Shown here one piece after another: positions 1 to 8,919 of a stretch of 64,000 nt of DNA. Made by a program: the position numbers and the translations under genes. Position 1 is the first letter of the stretch. Each line of letters opens with the position of its first letter. The notes beneath the pieces were generated by a model. It was given only the letters and a program-made list of their open reading frames with translations. It was not told where the DNA came from and ran no database searches. Origin of the DNA: Anaerolineae bacterium (GTDB lineage Bacteria > Chloroflexota > Anaerolineae > Aggregatilineales > Phototrophicaceae); NCBI GenBank assembly GCA_021296065.1, contig JAGWBD010000002.1:1-64000 (forward strand), in the 5' to 3' direction.

Positions 1-234
1 GATCTGCCTGGGAAGGGCTCACGTCCCGGGGGACGAGACAAGGGGATGGAACTGGCCTGTGTCTGGAGCGTGAATGCCTGAGGGGGGGGGCTTTAACAAT
101 GAATCTGACTGAGGGCAAGGGAGCCTTGCAGAAGTTCTGTCACGTGTCTCCCCTTCCCGGAGGGGGGTGAGGGCGCCCGTCAGGGGTTCCCGCCGCGAAG
201 GGGAGCGCGGGAAAGGGGCAGGCAGAGCGGGGCT
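1..234. other. Gene-free start of window with GC hairpins
   Basis: No coding region could be supported here. The stretch lies downstream of the minus-strand ABC operon. Bases 17-45 contain 'cacgtcccgggggacgagac', which looks like a degenerate copy of the GTCC...GGAC hairpin family seen at 53991-54010 and 61481-61510. A second GC/purine-rich block sits at about 150-200. These may act as transcription ends for the operon, but there is no clear U-tract. Confidence 0.4.
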
Positions 235-1113
235 TCAGCCGCGGATGGCGCCGCGCGTCAGGCCGGCGATGATCTGGCGCTGCATCAGCACGAAGATGAC
301 CAGAATCGGCACGGTGCTGAGGAAGGAGGCGGCCATGATGGCGCCGACCTCGACGTCGTAGGGGCCGTCCATGGTGGCGATACCGATAGACAGCAGGTAC
401 TTGCTGGAATCGTGCAGCACGATCAGCGGCCAGAGGAAATCGTTCCAGGTCTGCACAAAGGTCAGGATGGCGACCACGCCCAGTCCCGGCCGCACCAGCG
501 GCAGGACGATGCGGTGAAAGATGCCGAATTCGGACGCGCCGTCGATGCGGGCGGCGTCCAGCAACTCGTTGGGGACGGATTCGGTGTATTGACGCATCAG
601 GAAAATATTGAAGGCGCTGACCAGACCTGGCACAATGATGGCGAGATAGTTATCCACCCAGCCGAAATCGGCCATCATGACGAAGAGCGGAATGAGCAAC
701 ACGTGGAAAGGCAGAATCAGCGTGGCCAGCACGGTAAAGAAGAGGAAGCGCTTGAAGCGGAAGTTGAACTTGGCGAAGGCGTAACCGGCGGCGGCGGCAA
801 AGTAGACGCCCAGCAGGGTGCGCAAACCGGCCACCCAAATGGTGTTGCCGTACCAGCGCACGAATTCCGTGTCGTTGAACAGCTTCAGGTAGTTGGCGTC
901 GGTCCACTCACGCGGAAAGATGGTGACGGGCAGCGAGTACAACTCGCCCTGAGTGCGAAAGGACGCCGTGACCATGTAGAGATAGGGAATGACCGTGAGC
1001 AGAACGCCAAAGAGCACCAGTGCATTCAGCAGGGCGATCTTCGATGGCGAATGACGCTCGCCACCGCTTGTGATGCGGGTTTCCGCCCGCAGTATGCGCG
1101 TCAGGGTGCCCAT
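235..1113 (-). CDS. Carbohydrate ABC transporter permease (MalG/UgpE type)
   Basis: This is the inner-membrane permease of a CUT1-type sugar importer. The 292-residue product is normal for the family. A short charged N-terminus is followed by about six hydrophobic segments. The EAA cytoplasmic-loop motif that docks the ATPase is readable as 'ELLDAARIDGASEFGIFHRI' (about residues 185-204). It is the last gene of a minus-strand run (dioxygenase-like, binding protein, MalF-like, this gene), with only 15 bp between it and the upstream permease, so the genes are almost certainly co-transcribed. No ATPase gene is in the operon; a shared MsiK/MalK-type ATPase elsewhere is the usual arrangement. The substrate cannot be read from sequence. 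ATG start at 1113. Confidence 0.93.
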   Translation of the reverse strand: MGTLTRILRAETRITSGGERHSPSKIALLNALVLFGVLLTVIPYLYMVTASFRTQGELYSLPVTIFPREWTDANYLKLFNDTEFVRWYGNTIWVAGLRTLLGVYFAAAAGYAFAKFNFRFKRFLFFTVLATLILPFHVLLIPLFVMMADFGWVDNYLAIIVPGLVSAFNIFLMRQYTESVPNELLDAARIDGASEFGIFHRIVLPLVRPGLGVVAILTFVQTWNDFLWPLIVLHDSSKYLLSIGIATMDGPYDVEVGAIMAASFLSTVPILVIFVLMQRQIIAGLTRGAIRG

Positions 1114-1128
1114 GGTCTCAAGCGAACG

Positions 1129-2070
1129 CTAGACCTTCCACAAACGAATGAGCAGCAACTGGACGGCGGTGATGGCGAGGATGATGAGAGTCAGCAGGTA
1201 GCCGATGGCCGAGGCGTAGCCCATGCGCGTGTTGTCGCGGAAGCCCATGAAAAACAGGTACATCAGGGGAAAGAGGCCGGCATCCAGCGGGCCGGAACCG
1301 CTTTCGAAGAGCAGGTAGGGCTGCGAGAAGAGGCTGAAGGAGCCGATTGAGCCGGTCAGGATGACGAAAATGAAAATCGGGCGCAGGAATGGCAGGGTCA
1401 CGTTGCGGAAGAGCTGCCAGCCGCTGGCGCCGTCAATGCGGGCGGATTCCTTCAGTTCCTCCGGCACCGCCTGCAACCCGGCCAGGAAGTAAAGCGAATG
1501 ATGCCCCACCCAGGTCCACAACCCCAACACAATCAGCGAGGGCATGGCGAGGTCCTTGCTCAGCCAGAAGACCGGCTCCACGCCAAAGTGGGCCAGCAGG
1601 CCATTTAACAGACCGTAACTCTGTTTGAAATAGATGAGTGTGAATATCCAGGCGACCACAATGGCCGAGGTGATATAGGGCGCGAAGAAGGCGAGGCGCG
1701 CCATGGTCTTGAAGCGCACCACGGCCGAATTGAGCGCCAGCGCCACGGCCAGCGCCAACGGCATCTGCAGGAAAGCGGTGCCAAGGGCGAACTCGGCGCC
1801 GTTGACGATGGCGGTGCGGAAGCGCTTGTCCTGGGTCAACAGGCGCTCGTAGTTGGCCAGGCCCACGTACTCGCGCTCGGACTGCAAACTGCGCACCTTG
1901 TGGAAGCTGAGGCGGAAGGAATCGATCGCCGGCCAGGCGGTGAACACCACCAGCGTGATCAGAAAGGGGATGAGCAGAACGTAGGGGAAAAAGCGGCGTT
2001 CATGGCGCGACCACCAGCTACCGGCCTGCGGCGCGCGCGTCCCCGTCGCAGTGATGCTGGAAGTGCTCAT
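1129..2070 (-). CDS. Sugar ABC transporter permease (MalF/UgpA type)
   Basis: This is the partner permease of the downstream MalG-like protein in a CUT1 sugar uptake system. The product is 313 residues, with a cytoplasmic N-terminus, about six membrane spans and an EAA loop 'ELKESARIDGASGWQLFRNV' (about residues 205-224). The ATG at 2070 is preceded by GGAGG at a good distance (reads ggaggctggcATG). It starts 11 bp after the stop of the solute-binding protein gene and ends 15 bp before the MalG-like gene. The family and membrane role are clear; the substrate is unknown. Confidence 0.93.
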   Translation of the reverse strand: MSTSSITATGTRAPQAGSWWSRHERRFFPYVLLIPFLITLVVFTAWPAIDSFRLSFHKVRSLQSEREYVGLANYERLLTQDKRFRTAIVNGAEFALGTAFLQMPLALAVALALNSAVVRFKTMARLAFFAPYITSAIVVAWIFTLIYFKQSYGLLNGLLAHFGVEPVFWLSKDLAMPSLIVLGLWTWVGHHSLYFLAGLQAVPEELKESARIDGASGWQLFRNVTLPFLRPIFIFVILTGSIGSFSLFSQPYLLFESGSGPLDAGLFPLMYLFFMGFRDNTRMGYASAIGYLLTLIILAITAVQLLLIRLWKV

Positions 2071-2081
2071 GCCAGCCTCCC

Positions 2082-3419
2082 TTACCAGGCGCGCTGCGAC
2101 AGGGAAGACCCTGTCGCAGCGTTGAACTCGAAGTCGTCGACGGCTTCTGCCAGGGCAGCGGCCGGGTCGGCGCCTTCAAGCATGACACCCTGCACGGCGA
2201 TGCGGGCGAGGGAGTCGATGAGCAGCGACCAGTAGTTGTCGATGATGGCCGGCGCCATGGCTTCGGCGGCGGTCGCGATGAATTCAGCCGGTTTCTGACC
2301 GCTGAAGTAATCGTCGGTGCGGTACAGGACGTCCTCGTCCCAGGCGGGCTTGTAGGAGGGGAAGAGGTTCATGCGGCGGAAGGCCAGCAGCGAACCCTCG
2401 ACGGTCAGGTTGGCCTCACGAATGAAGTCCCAGGCGGTGTCGGCAATTTCGCTGGCGGCGGTGATGCACATGCCGGTGCCACCGCGCGGCACGGTCAGAT
2501 GGCCGCCCTCTGCCCAGACAGGCAGGTAGCGCATCTTCCACTTGCCGGCGAGTTCGGGAGCGCGCTGCTTCATGAAGCCCTGGTACCAGGGGGCGCCCCA
2601 GATGGTGACGTAGGCGTCCTCGTTCATCAGGGCGTACTGGGCAACGCCGGCGCCCTGTTCGACGTAGACGCCGCTGTCCAGCTGTGCCTTTTGCCAGGCA
2701 AGCACCTCCGCAGCGAGCGGGTCCTCGTGCACCAGGACGTTGCCTTCGGTATCAAAGAACTGGCCGCCGGCCTGGTGGTACTGGATGAAGAAATCGGACC
2801 AGTTTGTCGTCCCGATCGGGAACAGACCGGTGCCGGCATCCCGCACGGCCGGGCCAAGCTGGTCAACGAAATCCTGCCAGGTCTCGGGGCCCTCGGCATC
2901 CAGACCCATTTCGTCAAAAAGATCATGACGATAGTAGAGCAGCACCGGGTTGACCTCGTTGCCGATGCCAAAGATCCGGTCGCGCACGGTCCATGTCTTG
3001 GTGCCCGAGACGATGGTCAGGTCGTTGAGCTGGTCGCCGAGGCGATCGTCGAGCGGAATGAAGGGCTCGTTGTCAGGGTCATGCATGAACTGACCGAGGC
3101 GGCCGGTGCCCACGTCGACGATATCCGGGATGCCGGTGCCGCCGGCGAAGACGGCCTGCAGCTTGGGCCACAGGTCGTTGTGGGGCGTAATCTCGACGTT
3201 GACGGTGACGTTGGGGTAGGCGGGCGCCCAGAGTTCTTCAATGAAGTTGCCCAACCACTCAAAGCGGTTGGTGGCGAAGTTCCACATGTTCAGGACGATC
3301 TCGTCCTGCTGCGGCGCGGAAGCCGAGACTGCCCCGGCCACAGGCGCGAGTGTTGCGGCGGCCGTGGCGCCGGCTGCGCCCCGCAGAAAATCACGACGAC
3401 TCAGTTTGCTGGCAGACAT
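2082..3419 (-). CDS. Extracellular sugar-binding protein with Tat signal
   Basis: This is the family 1 extracellular solute-binding protein that feeds the two permeases downstream. The 445-residue precursor begins with a twin-arginine signal (SRRDFL at residues 7-12, then an Ala/Gly-rich hydrophobic stretch ending near residue 30). Export in the folded state by Tat is therefore expected. Binding proteins of other CUT1 systems more often use Sec or a lipobox, as does the second one in this window at 24922. The ATG at 3419 follows the ribosome site 'gggaggaatt'. A -10-like TATACT and an inverted repeat lie just upstream. The ligand is unknown; the neighbouring phytanoyl-CoA dioxygenase-like gene gives no firm hint. 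Confidence 0.93.
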   Translation of the reverse strand: MSASKLSRRDFLRGAAGATAAATLAPVAGAVSASAPQQDEIVLNMWNFATNRFEWLGNFIEELWAPAYPNVTVNVEITPHNDLWPKLQAVFAGGTGIPDIVDVGTGRLGQFMHDPDNEPFIPLDDRLGDQLNDLTIVSGTKTWTVRDRIFGIGNEVNPVLLYYRHDLFDEMGLDAEGPETWQDFVDQLGPAVRDAGTGLFPIGTTNWSDFFIQYHQAGGQFFDTEGNVLVHEDPLAAEVLAWQKAQLDSGVYVEQGAGVAQYALMNEDAYVTIWGAPWYQGFMKQRAPELAGKWKMRYLPVWAEGGHLTVPRGGTGMCITAASEIADTAWDFIREANLTVEGSLLAFRRMNLFPSYKPAWDEDVLYRTDDYFSGQKPAEFIATAAEAMAPAIIDNYWSLLIDSLARIAVQGVMLEGADPAAALAEAVDDFEFNAATGSSLSQRAW

Positions 3420-3447
3420 GTAATTCCTCCCACACTTGTTGTCGGTT

Positions 3448-3481
3448 GGTCAGCAGGAATGTACTGACCGGCAAAAGTATA
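3448..3481 (-). promoter_or_regulatory. Putative promoter and operator of the first ABC operon
   Basis: On the minus strand a TATACT -10-like box occupies 3476-3481. Just downstream, between it and the binding-protein start, is the inverted repeat GGTCAG-N10-CTGACC (3448-3469). It is positioned about where transcription would begin, so it could be an operator. No convincing -35 box was found, so this is a tentative call. Confidence 0.35.
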
Positions 3482-3511
3482 ACACCCGACTGTACGAACC
3501 GGTAGGGACAA

Positions 3512-4282
3512 TCACGTTGTGTTACCGCTCTGCGGCAATGGCTGCCGCTCTCCCTTCAGCAGCAGGGGGATGGCATCGCTCCAGGTGGCATCGCCGGCCC
3601 TGTTCATGATCGGCTCGGCGGAGTACTGCGCCAGGTAGACGCGGCGCATGCGGTCGGTCGTGTTGGGGCCGCTGCGATGGAAAGTGCGGCTGCTGAAGAC
3701 CACCATACTGCCCGCCGGCACCAGCGCCGCGACGCCTGGATCATCGCCGTGGTAGCCGACCTTGTCGTTCGAGCTTTCCTCGATGCGATGATCGAAGAGA
3801 TCGTCCGGCTGCATGCCGGCGCGCTGGTAGGGCAGCACGTACACCGTGCCGTTCTCGACCGTCATGTCGTCCAGCGCGCACCAGCAGGAGAGGTAGGGCC
3901 GGTGATAGTGACCGATGTAGCCCGAGTCCTGGTGCCAGGCGAACTTCATGCCGCGCTCCGCCGCCTTGACGACGTACTGTTCGTGGAAAAGGTAGACGTC
4001 CTCGCCCAGCGTGGCCCGCCCGACCCCTGCCATCAGGTCGCTGAAGAGAAAGTCACGGATGGCCGCGCTTGTGCGCCACTCCTTGCTGATGAAGTAGCGC
4101 TGGCGATAGTGGCTGATGCCGTCGGTCGTGACGCCTTTGGCCTCCATTTTCGCGTCCCGCTCGGCCAACAGGCGGCCGCACTCCTCGCGCAGACCCGCCA
4201 GCACGGCCTCGGGAATCACGCGTTCAAGTATGAAGTAACCCTCGCGGCGATACTGTTCGCGCTGCGCTTCCGTGACCAACAT
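3512..4282 (-). CDS. Phytanoyl-CoA dioxygenase family protein (first of three)
   Basis: This is a predicted non-haem Fe(II)/2-oxoglutarate-dependent oxygenase of the PhyH superfamily. The 256-residue product has the metal-binding H-x-D in 'FAWHQDSGYIGHYHRP' and a distal histidine in 'SSRTFHRSGPNTTDR', followed by the arginine expected to bind 2-oxoglutarate. The substrate is unknown; family members hydroxylate very different small molecules, so the name does not imply phytanic acid metabolism. It lies 92 bp upstream of the ABC binding-protein gene on the same strand and may share its transcript. It is distinct from the pair at 57915 and 59120, being shorter and only distantly similar. ATG start with 'aggaga' 11 bp upstream. 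Confidence 0.88.
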   Translation of the reverse strand: MLVTEAQREQYRREGYFILERVIPEAVLAGLREECGRLLAERDAKMEAKGVTTDGISHYRQRYFISKEWRTSAAIRDFLFSDLMAGVGRATLGEDVYLFHEQYVVKAAERGMKFAWHQDSGYIGHYHRPYLSCWCALDDMTVENGTVYVLPYQRAGMQPDDLFDHRIEESSNDKVGYHGDDPGVAALVPAGSMVVFSSRTFHRSGPNTTDRMRRVYLAQYSAEPIMNRAGDATWSDAIPLLLKGERQPLPQSGNTT

Positions 4283-4372
4283 GGATGCACTTCTCCTGCC
4301 TGCGGCGACATCCGTCGAACAGCCAGAAGATAACAGGAATGCCCCGTTTGTGCAGTTGGATTGTCGTCGAGT

Positions 4373-5725
4373 TCAGGCCGGCTCCGGCACGCGCATGTGC
4401 CGCAGTGGCGCCCGCACGTGGCCGGGCCAGATGCGCAGCAGGCCGAAGAGCGAGCGCAGGGCCAGCCACAGAAACAGCGCCAGCCAGACCAGCAGGAAGG
4501 CCTGCGGCGCGGAGGTATCCGTGAGCAGCAGCACGGCCGCGGCAATCCCCGTGGAAACGATCATGCCGTTGCGCAGCCAGGGGTAGTCGCCGGTGCCCCA
4601 ATGGATGCCGTCGGTGACGAAGGCCAGCGCGGCCAGGGGCAGCGTCAGTGCGGCGACCAGCCAGGCAGAATTGAAGGTCGCCGCGGCTTCCGGCGGCACG
4701 AAGACCTCCCGCACGAGGGAGGTGGCGAGCAGACAGAGCAGGCAAAGCGCGACGCCGGTCGCCAGGCCCTGCAGGATGGTGACGGCGGCGGCCCGGCGCG
4801 CCTGACGCAATTGGGCGGCGCCGAGGAAGTAGCCGACCAGGCTCTGGGCGCTGGTGCCGAAGGCGTCCGACAACCAGCTGCCGAAGAGCCACAGCGTGCG
4901 CATGGCCTGGTGGGCGGCGCCGGCCTCGGGGCCGATCTGGTTGGCGACGCGGGTGGAGAGCAGCAGGAAGACTGTCAGCAGGCCGCTGCGCACCACAAGG
5001 TCGCGGCCGGCCCGCAGCAGTTGCAGAATGTCTTCCCGGTCAAAATACCAGCCAAGGCCGGGGCGGCGGCGCAGCTGCAGCATCAGCATGGCCAGGCCCA
5101 GATACTGCGCGATGACGCTGGCCAGCGCCGCGCCGGCCACGCCCAGCGCCGGCAGCGGCCCGAGGCCGTAGATGAACGGCAGGTCGAGCAAAATGTTAAT
5201 CACATTCACAATCACCGCCACCCGCAGCGGCGTGCGCATGTCCTGCAGGCCGCGTAACGCGCCGAAGCCGACCATCGTCAGCAGCACGGCCGGCGCGCCC
5301 AGCAGGCGCACGCGAATGTAGGTCACGGCCAGGTCGTGGACTTCCGGCGCCGCGCCCAGGAATTGCGCCAGCAGGTCCGGGCCGAGCAGGCCGGCCAGCA
5401 GCATCAGGACGCCGGCCGCGCCGGCCAGCAGCAGGCCGAGGCTGGTAATCTGACGCACGCGCGCCAACTGGCCGCGGCCAAACGCCTGGGCCACCTCGGT
5501 CATGGTGCTGATGCCGAGAAAGTAGAAGGTCCACAGCAGCAGGGAGATGGCCGACCCGCCCACGCCGAGGGCCGCCAGCGGCGGCGCCCCGAGGCGCGCC
5601 ACGAAAGCCGTATCGACCAGACCCGTCAGCGGCTCGGCGATTTGCGAGATGACGACCGGCAGGGTGAGCGCGAGCACCGTGCGCCGGGGCCGGGTCAGAA
5701 AGGGATGTTGCGTCGCTACGTTCAC
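4373..5725 (-). CDS. MATE family efflux transporter
   Basis: This is a twelve-span multidrug and toxin extrusion protein of 450 residues, the usual family size. It begins with a short basic N-terminus and the typical first-helix pattern (VISQIAEPLTGLVDTAFVAR, about residues 25-44), and the two six-helix halves can be followed along the sequence. It would export cationic compounds in exchange for Na+ or H+ at the inner membrane. The start is a GTG at 5725 with a weak ribosome site. It is divergent from the oligopeptidase gene and 90 bp upstream of the dioxygenase-like gene on the same strand. The closest subgroup is probably DinF/NorM-like, but this cannot be settled here. Confidence 0.93.
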   Translation of the reverse strand: MNVATQHPFLTRPRRTVLALTLPVVISQIAEPLTGLVDTAFVARLGAPPLAALGVGGSAISLLLWTFYFLGISTMTEVAQAFGRGQLARVRQITSLGLLLAGAAGVLMLLAGLLGPDLLAQFLGAAPEVHDLAVTYIRVRLLGAPAVLLTMVGFGALRGLQDMRTPLRVAVIVNVINILLDLPFIYGLGPLPALGVAGAALASVIAQYLGLAMLMLQLRRRPGLGWYFDREDILQLLRAGRDLVVRSGLLTVFLLLSTRVANQIGPEAGAAHQAMRTLWLFGSWLSDAFGTSAQSLVGYFLGAAQLRQARRAAAVTILQGLATGVALCLLCLLATSLVREVFVPPEAAATFNSAWLVAALTLPLAALAFVTDGIHWGTGDYPWLRNGMIVSTGIAAAVLLLTDTSAPQAFLLVWLALFLWLALRSLFGLLRIWPGHVRAPLRHMRVPEPA

Positions 5726-5739
5726 AGGCAGGCCGGGTG

Positions 5740-5768
5740 TTGACAGTGACGCGAGTTTTCAGCACTAT
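5740..5768 (+). promoter_or_regulatory. Putative promoter of the oligopeptidase gene
   Basis: A perfect -35 TTGACA (5740-5745) is followed after 17 bp by CACTAT (5763-5768), a weak -10. Transcription from here would start about 35 bp before the ATG at 5812, which supports that start over the earlier in-frame codons. Confidence 0.5.
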
Positions 5769-5811
5769 CGCCATTCTGTCAACAGCACCAATGCCGACAA
5801 GGGAGACCCGC

Positions 5812-7608
5812 ATGGCCCTGCCCCCTCGCAGTGAAGTCCCCATCGAAGAGACCTGGAATGCGGAGAGCGTCTACGAAACGGCCCAGGCCTGGGATGCGGA
5901 GCGCGAATCGCTGGCCGCTGCGCTGGCTGGCACGTCGTCCTTTCCCGGCACCCTCGGTCAGGGCGCCGCGCAACTGGCCGCATGGCTGGCGCTGAAGGGC
6001 GACCTGGGACGGCGCATCGAGCAGCTGGCCTTTTACGCCTTCATGTCGCAGGCGGTGGATACGGCCGACCAGGCCGCCGCCGCCATGGTCGGCCAGGTGG
6101 AAAGCCTCTACAGCCGCTATCTGGCGGCCTCCTCCTTCGCCGAGCCGGAGATCCTGGCCCTTGGTGAGGAGACGGTGCAGCGCATGGTCGCGCAGGAGCC
6201 GGCGCTGCAGGCCTACGGGCACTGGTTCGACAATCTCTTCCGCAAGGCCGCCCACGTACGCTCGGCCGAGGTGGAGGAGGTGCTGGCCATGACCAGCGAG
6301 CCCTTCGCCGCGATCGACACGACCGGCGAGGTGCTGTCCGGCGCCGACCTGCGCTTCGCCCCGGCCAGCAACAGCCAGGGCGAGGAGGTCGAGGTGGCCC
6401 AGGGCACCTTGCAGACTATCCTCGGCGAGGGCGACCGCGAGGCGCGCCGTACGGCCTGGGAAAGCTACGCCGACGGCTACCTGTCGCTGAAGCACACCTT
6501 CGCCAGCAACTACAACGCCGTCGTGCGGCGCGACGTGTTCAACGCCCGCGCCCGCCGTTACGACTCCTCGCTGGAGGCCGCGCTGTTCACCGACAACATC
6601 CCGCCCGAGGTCTTTCACAGCCTGATCGACACCTACCGCCGCCACATCCCGACCTGGCAGCGCTACTGGGCGGTGCGGCGCCGCGCGCTCGGCGTGGAGA
6701 CGCTGCAGCCCTACGACATCTGGGCGCCGATCGCCAGCGACCTGCCCAAGATCCCCTGGGAGACCGCCGTCGACTGGATCGCCGCGGGCATGGCGCCGCT
6801 GGGCGAGGACTACGTGCGCGAATTGCGAAAAGGCTGCCTTGAGCAGCGCTGGGTGGACCGTGCGCCCAATCAGGGCAAGACCCAGGGCGCTTTCTCCTAT
6901 GGCGCCTATGAGACGCACCCCTTCATCCTGATGAGCTACGACGACAGCCTCGGCGCGCTGAGCACCCTGGCGCACGAACTGGGGCACTCGATGCACTCGC
7001 TGCTGGCGCGGCGGCATCAGACCTTCCACGACAGCCAGTACACGATCTTCGTGGCCGAGGTGGCCTCCAACCTCAACCAGGCGCTGGTGCGCGACCACCT
7101 CTTCCGCAATAACGACGACCCGCAGTTTCAGATCGGCATCATCGAGGAGGCGATGGACAACCTGCATCGCTACTTCTTCATCATGCCGACCCTGGCGCGC
7201 TTCGAGCTGGAGGCGCACGAACGCGCCGAGCGCGGCCAGGCGTTGACCGCCGACGACCTCAACGAGTTGATGGCGGACCTCTTCAGCGAGGGCTACGGCG
7301 ATGAGATGCACGTCGACCGCGAGCGGGTCGGCAGCACCTGGGCGCAGTTCCGCCACCTCTACATGAACTTCTACGTCTTCCAGTACGCGACAGGGATTTC
7401 AGCCGCGCACGCGCTCTCGCGCAAGCTGCTGGACGGCGAAGCCGGCGCGGCGCAGGCCTGCCTCGAGTTCCTCAAAACGGGCGGGGCCGAGTATCCCGTG
7501 CCGGCGCTGCGGGTGGCCGGCGTGGACATGGCCGGCCCTGAGGCGGTCGAGACGACTTTCGGCATCCTCGCAGACTACGTGGACCGTCTGGATCAGTTGA
7601 CGCGGTAG
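5812..7608 (+). CDS. pepF: M3 family oligoendopeptidase F (zinc metallopeptidase)
   Basis: This is a cytoplasmic zinc peptidase that trims short peptides. The 598-residue protein has the M3 catalytic motif HELGH at residues 388-392 (HELGHSMHSL) with the third metal ligand region downstream (FVAEVASNLNQAL). The length is typical of PepF. The reading frame stays open upstream to 5737, but the ATG at 5812 is chosen. It has the ribosome site 'agggagacccgc' and lies downstream of a good promoter, and the protein aligns with family N-termini from there ('PPRSEVPIEETWNAESVYE'). It stands alone as a transcription unit with a hairpin after its stop. Confidence 0.95.
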   Translation: MALPPRSEVPIEETWNAESVYETAQAWDAERESLAAALAGTSSFPGTLGQGAAQLAAWLALKGDLGRRIEQLAFYAFMSQAVDTADQAAAAMVGQVESLYSRYLAASSFAEPEILALGEETVQRMVAQEPALQAYGHWFDNLFRKAAHVRSAEVEEVLAMTSEPFAAIDTTGEVLSGADLRFAPASNSQGEEVEVAQGTLQTILGEGDREARRTAWESYADGYLSLKHTFASNYNAVVRRDVFNARARRYDSSLEAALFTDNIPPEVFHSLIDTYRRHIPTWQRYWAVRRRALGVETLQPYDIWAPIASDLPKIPWETAVDWIAAGMAPLGEDYVRELRKGCLEQRWVDRAPNQGKTQGAFSYGAYETHPFILMSYDDSLGALSTLAHELGHSMHSLLARRHQTFHDSQYTIFVAEVASNLNQALVRDHLFRNNDDPQFQIGIIEEAMDNLHRYFFIMPTLARFELEAHERAERGQALTADDLNELMADLFSEGYGDEMHVDRERVGSTWAQFRHLYMNFYVFQYATGISAAHALSRKLLDGEAGAAQACLEFLKTGGAEYPVPALRVAGVDMAGPEAVETTFGILADYVDRLDQLTR

Positions 7609-7628
7609 CCAGGCGTATAGGTCAACTG

Positions 7629-7659
7629 ACAGGCTCGTCGATGTGGCGGGCCTGTTTCA
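7629..7659 (+). terminator. Probable terminator after pepF
   Basis: ACAGGCTC (7629-7636) can pair with GGGCCTGT (7648-7655) to form an 8-bp stem with one G-U pair. It is followed by TTTCATTT. It sits 20 bp after the pepF stop. Confidence 0.5.
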
Positions 7660-7779
7660 TTTGCGGGGATTCCTGTTTCATGATCCGCTCATTTGTGCTA
7701 TTGTGCAGCTACCATTTGCGGAGCGTTAGTCGAATTCCATCAGTTACATGGCTCTTTGATCTTTTCATGGAGGCTTGCC

Positions 7780-8916
7780 ATGCCACAGGCCGGCGACGAA
7801 TTCTTCCAGAGCAAGGATTTCCACCCGTGGTCCCGGGTGAAGGATCAGATCTTGGCATCGTATGTAACTGCATATCTCGCCAAGATTTCCAAAAGACAAG
7901 CTGACATCATTCTCATTGATGCTTTCGCTGGTCCAGGCGTTACTGAAGATGGTGAGCCTGGTTCACCGCTGATCATTATTGGTGCGGCAGAAAGGCTTGC
8001 CAAAGGGCGTTACACAGCGTACTTCGTCAACAAAAAGCGGAAACATCATCGGAAACTAAAAAGTATTTTGGAATATAGGGGGCTGGCACACTCTGCAATT
8101 GCTGTTCTCGATGACGGGCCAACATACCTGAGCACCATTGCCCAAGACTTGGGCAGGGAATCTGTTCTGCTTTACGTCGACCCGTATGGTTTAAATTGTG
8201 CATTTGGGTATCTGGAACCTTTCTTGAATCGATCTCGCGCTTATAGCACAGACCTCCTTATTAATCTTCAGATTCCTGCTGCTCACAGGCTGGCAGCGAA
8301 AAACGCAACAAACAATGGCAAGTGTGTTACGGACCGTCTCAGCTCAGGACTTGAAAGGCTAACAAGAGCGTTTGGCGGAGATTATTGGAAGGAATTCATT
8401 TATTCAGATGAGAAACCAAACATACGTGAAAAGTTACTCGCAGATGAATACAAAAGGCGGTTGGCAAGTACCGGATATCTCACTTACACGGGAGTTTGCC
8501 CGATTCAGGAGTACAGGGGTGGAGCGACGAAGTATTACTTGATTTTTGCTTCAAGGCACCCTGATGCAATGGTCATTTGCAATGATGCAATGTGTAAGTC
8601 TGTTAACGAGTACCTTTATCATCAAGAAATGGGAGAGACACTTTTTTCAGATATTTCATGGAAGGATTGGCGCGACACGAGCGAACTCGACAGAGTGGTT
8701 GTTCGGTACGTCGAAACATTTCCTGGGCGCACTCGAAAGGACTTGTGGCTACCCATCATTCAGGACAATTTCATGAATTTCACCGAATCAGAATACAAAA
8801 AGTCAGTTTCTGCCTTGGTCAATTCTGGAGAAATCATTTGCACTACGCCTATTGGCAGCCCGCAACGAAAGACCAAACGACTAAACGACAACTGCGTGCT
8901 TGAACCGCGTAGTTGA
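7780..8916 (+). CDS. tcmP: Three-Cys-motif partner protein TcmP
   Basis: This 378-residue protein is of the TcmP family, which is recurrently found beside three-Cys-motif (phage Gp37Gp68-like) proteins. The biochemical role of the pair is not established. The N-terminal half looks like a Rossmann methyltransferase fold: 'DAFAGPGVTEDGEPGSPL' starts at residue 47 and 'LLYVDPYGLNCAF' has D134 of a DPYG motif. The C-terminal 80 residues resemble a winged-helix module (GRTRKDLWLPIIQDNF). The ATG at 7780 has GGAGG seven bases upstream; the open frame extends further back but lacks family similarity. The gene is strikingly AT-rich (23 G+C in the 60 bases 8041-8100, against 40 in 6601-6660), a sign of transfer. 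It converges on its partner gene, ending 3 bp from it. Confidence 0.85.
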   Translation: MPQAGDEFFQSKDFHPWSRVKDQILASYVTAYLAKISKRQADIILIDAFAGPGVTEDGEPGSPLIIIGAAERLAKGRYTAYFVNKKRKHHRKLKSILEYRGLAHSAIAVLDDGPTYLSTIAQDLGRESVLLYVDPYGLNCAFGYLEPFLNRSRAYSTDLLINLQIPAAHRLAAKNATNNGKCVTDRLSSGLERLTRAFGGDYWKEFIYSDEKPNIREKLLADEYKRRLASTGYLTYTGVCPIQEYRGGATKYYLIFASRHPDAMVICNDAMCKSVNEYLYHQEMGETLFSDISWKDWRDTSELDRVVVRYVETFPGRTRKDLWLPIIQDNFMNFTESEYKKSVSALVNSGEIICTTPIGSPQRKTKRLNDNCVLEPRS

Positions 8917-8919
8917 CGC

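Noticed and set aside
5737-5811. N-terminal extension of the oligopeptidase gene
   Set aside because: The extension overlaps the -35/-10 promoter and lacks a ribosome site; the ATG at 5812 has both a ribosome site and family similarity.
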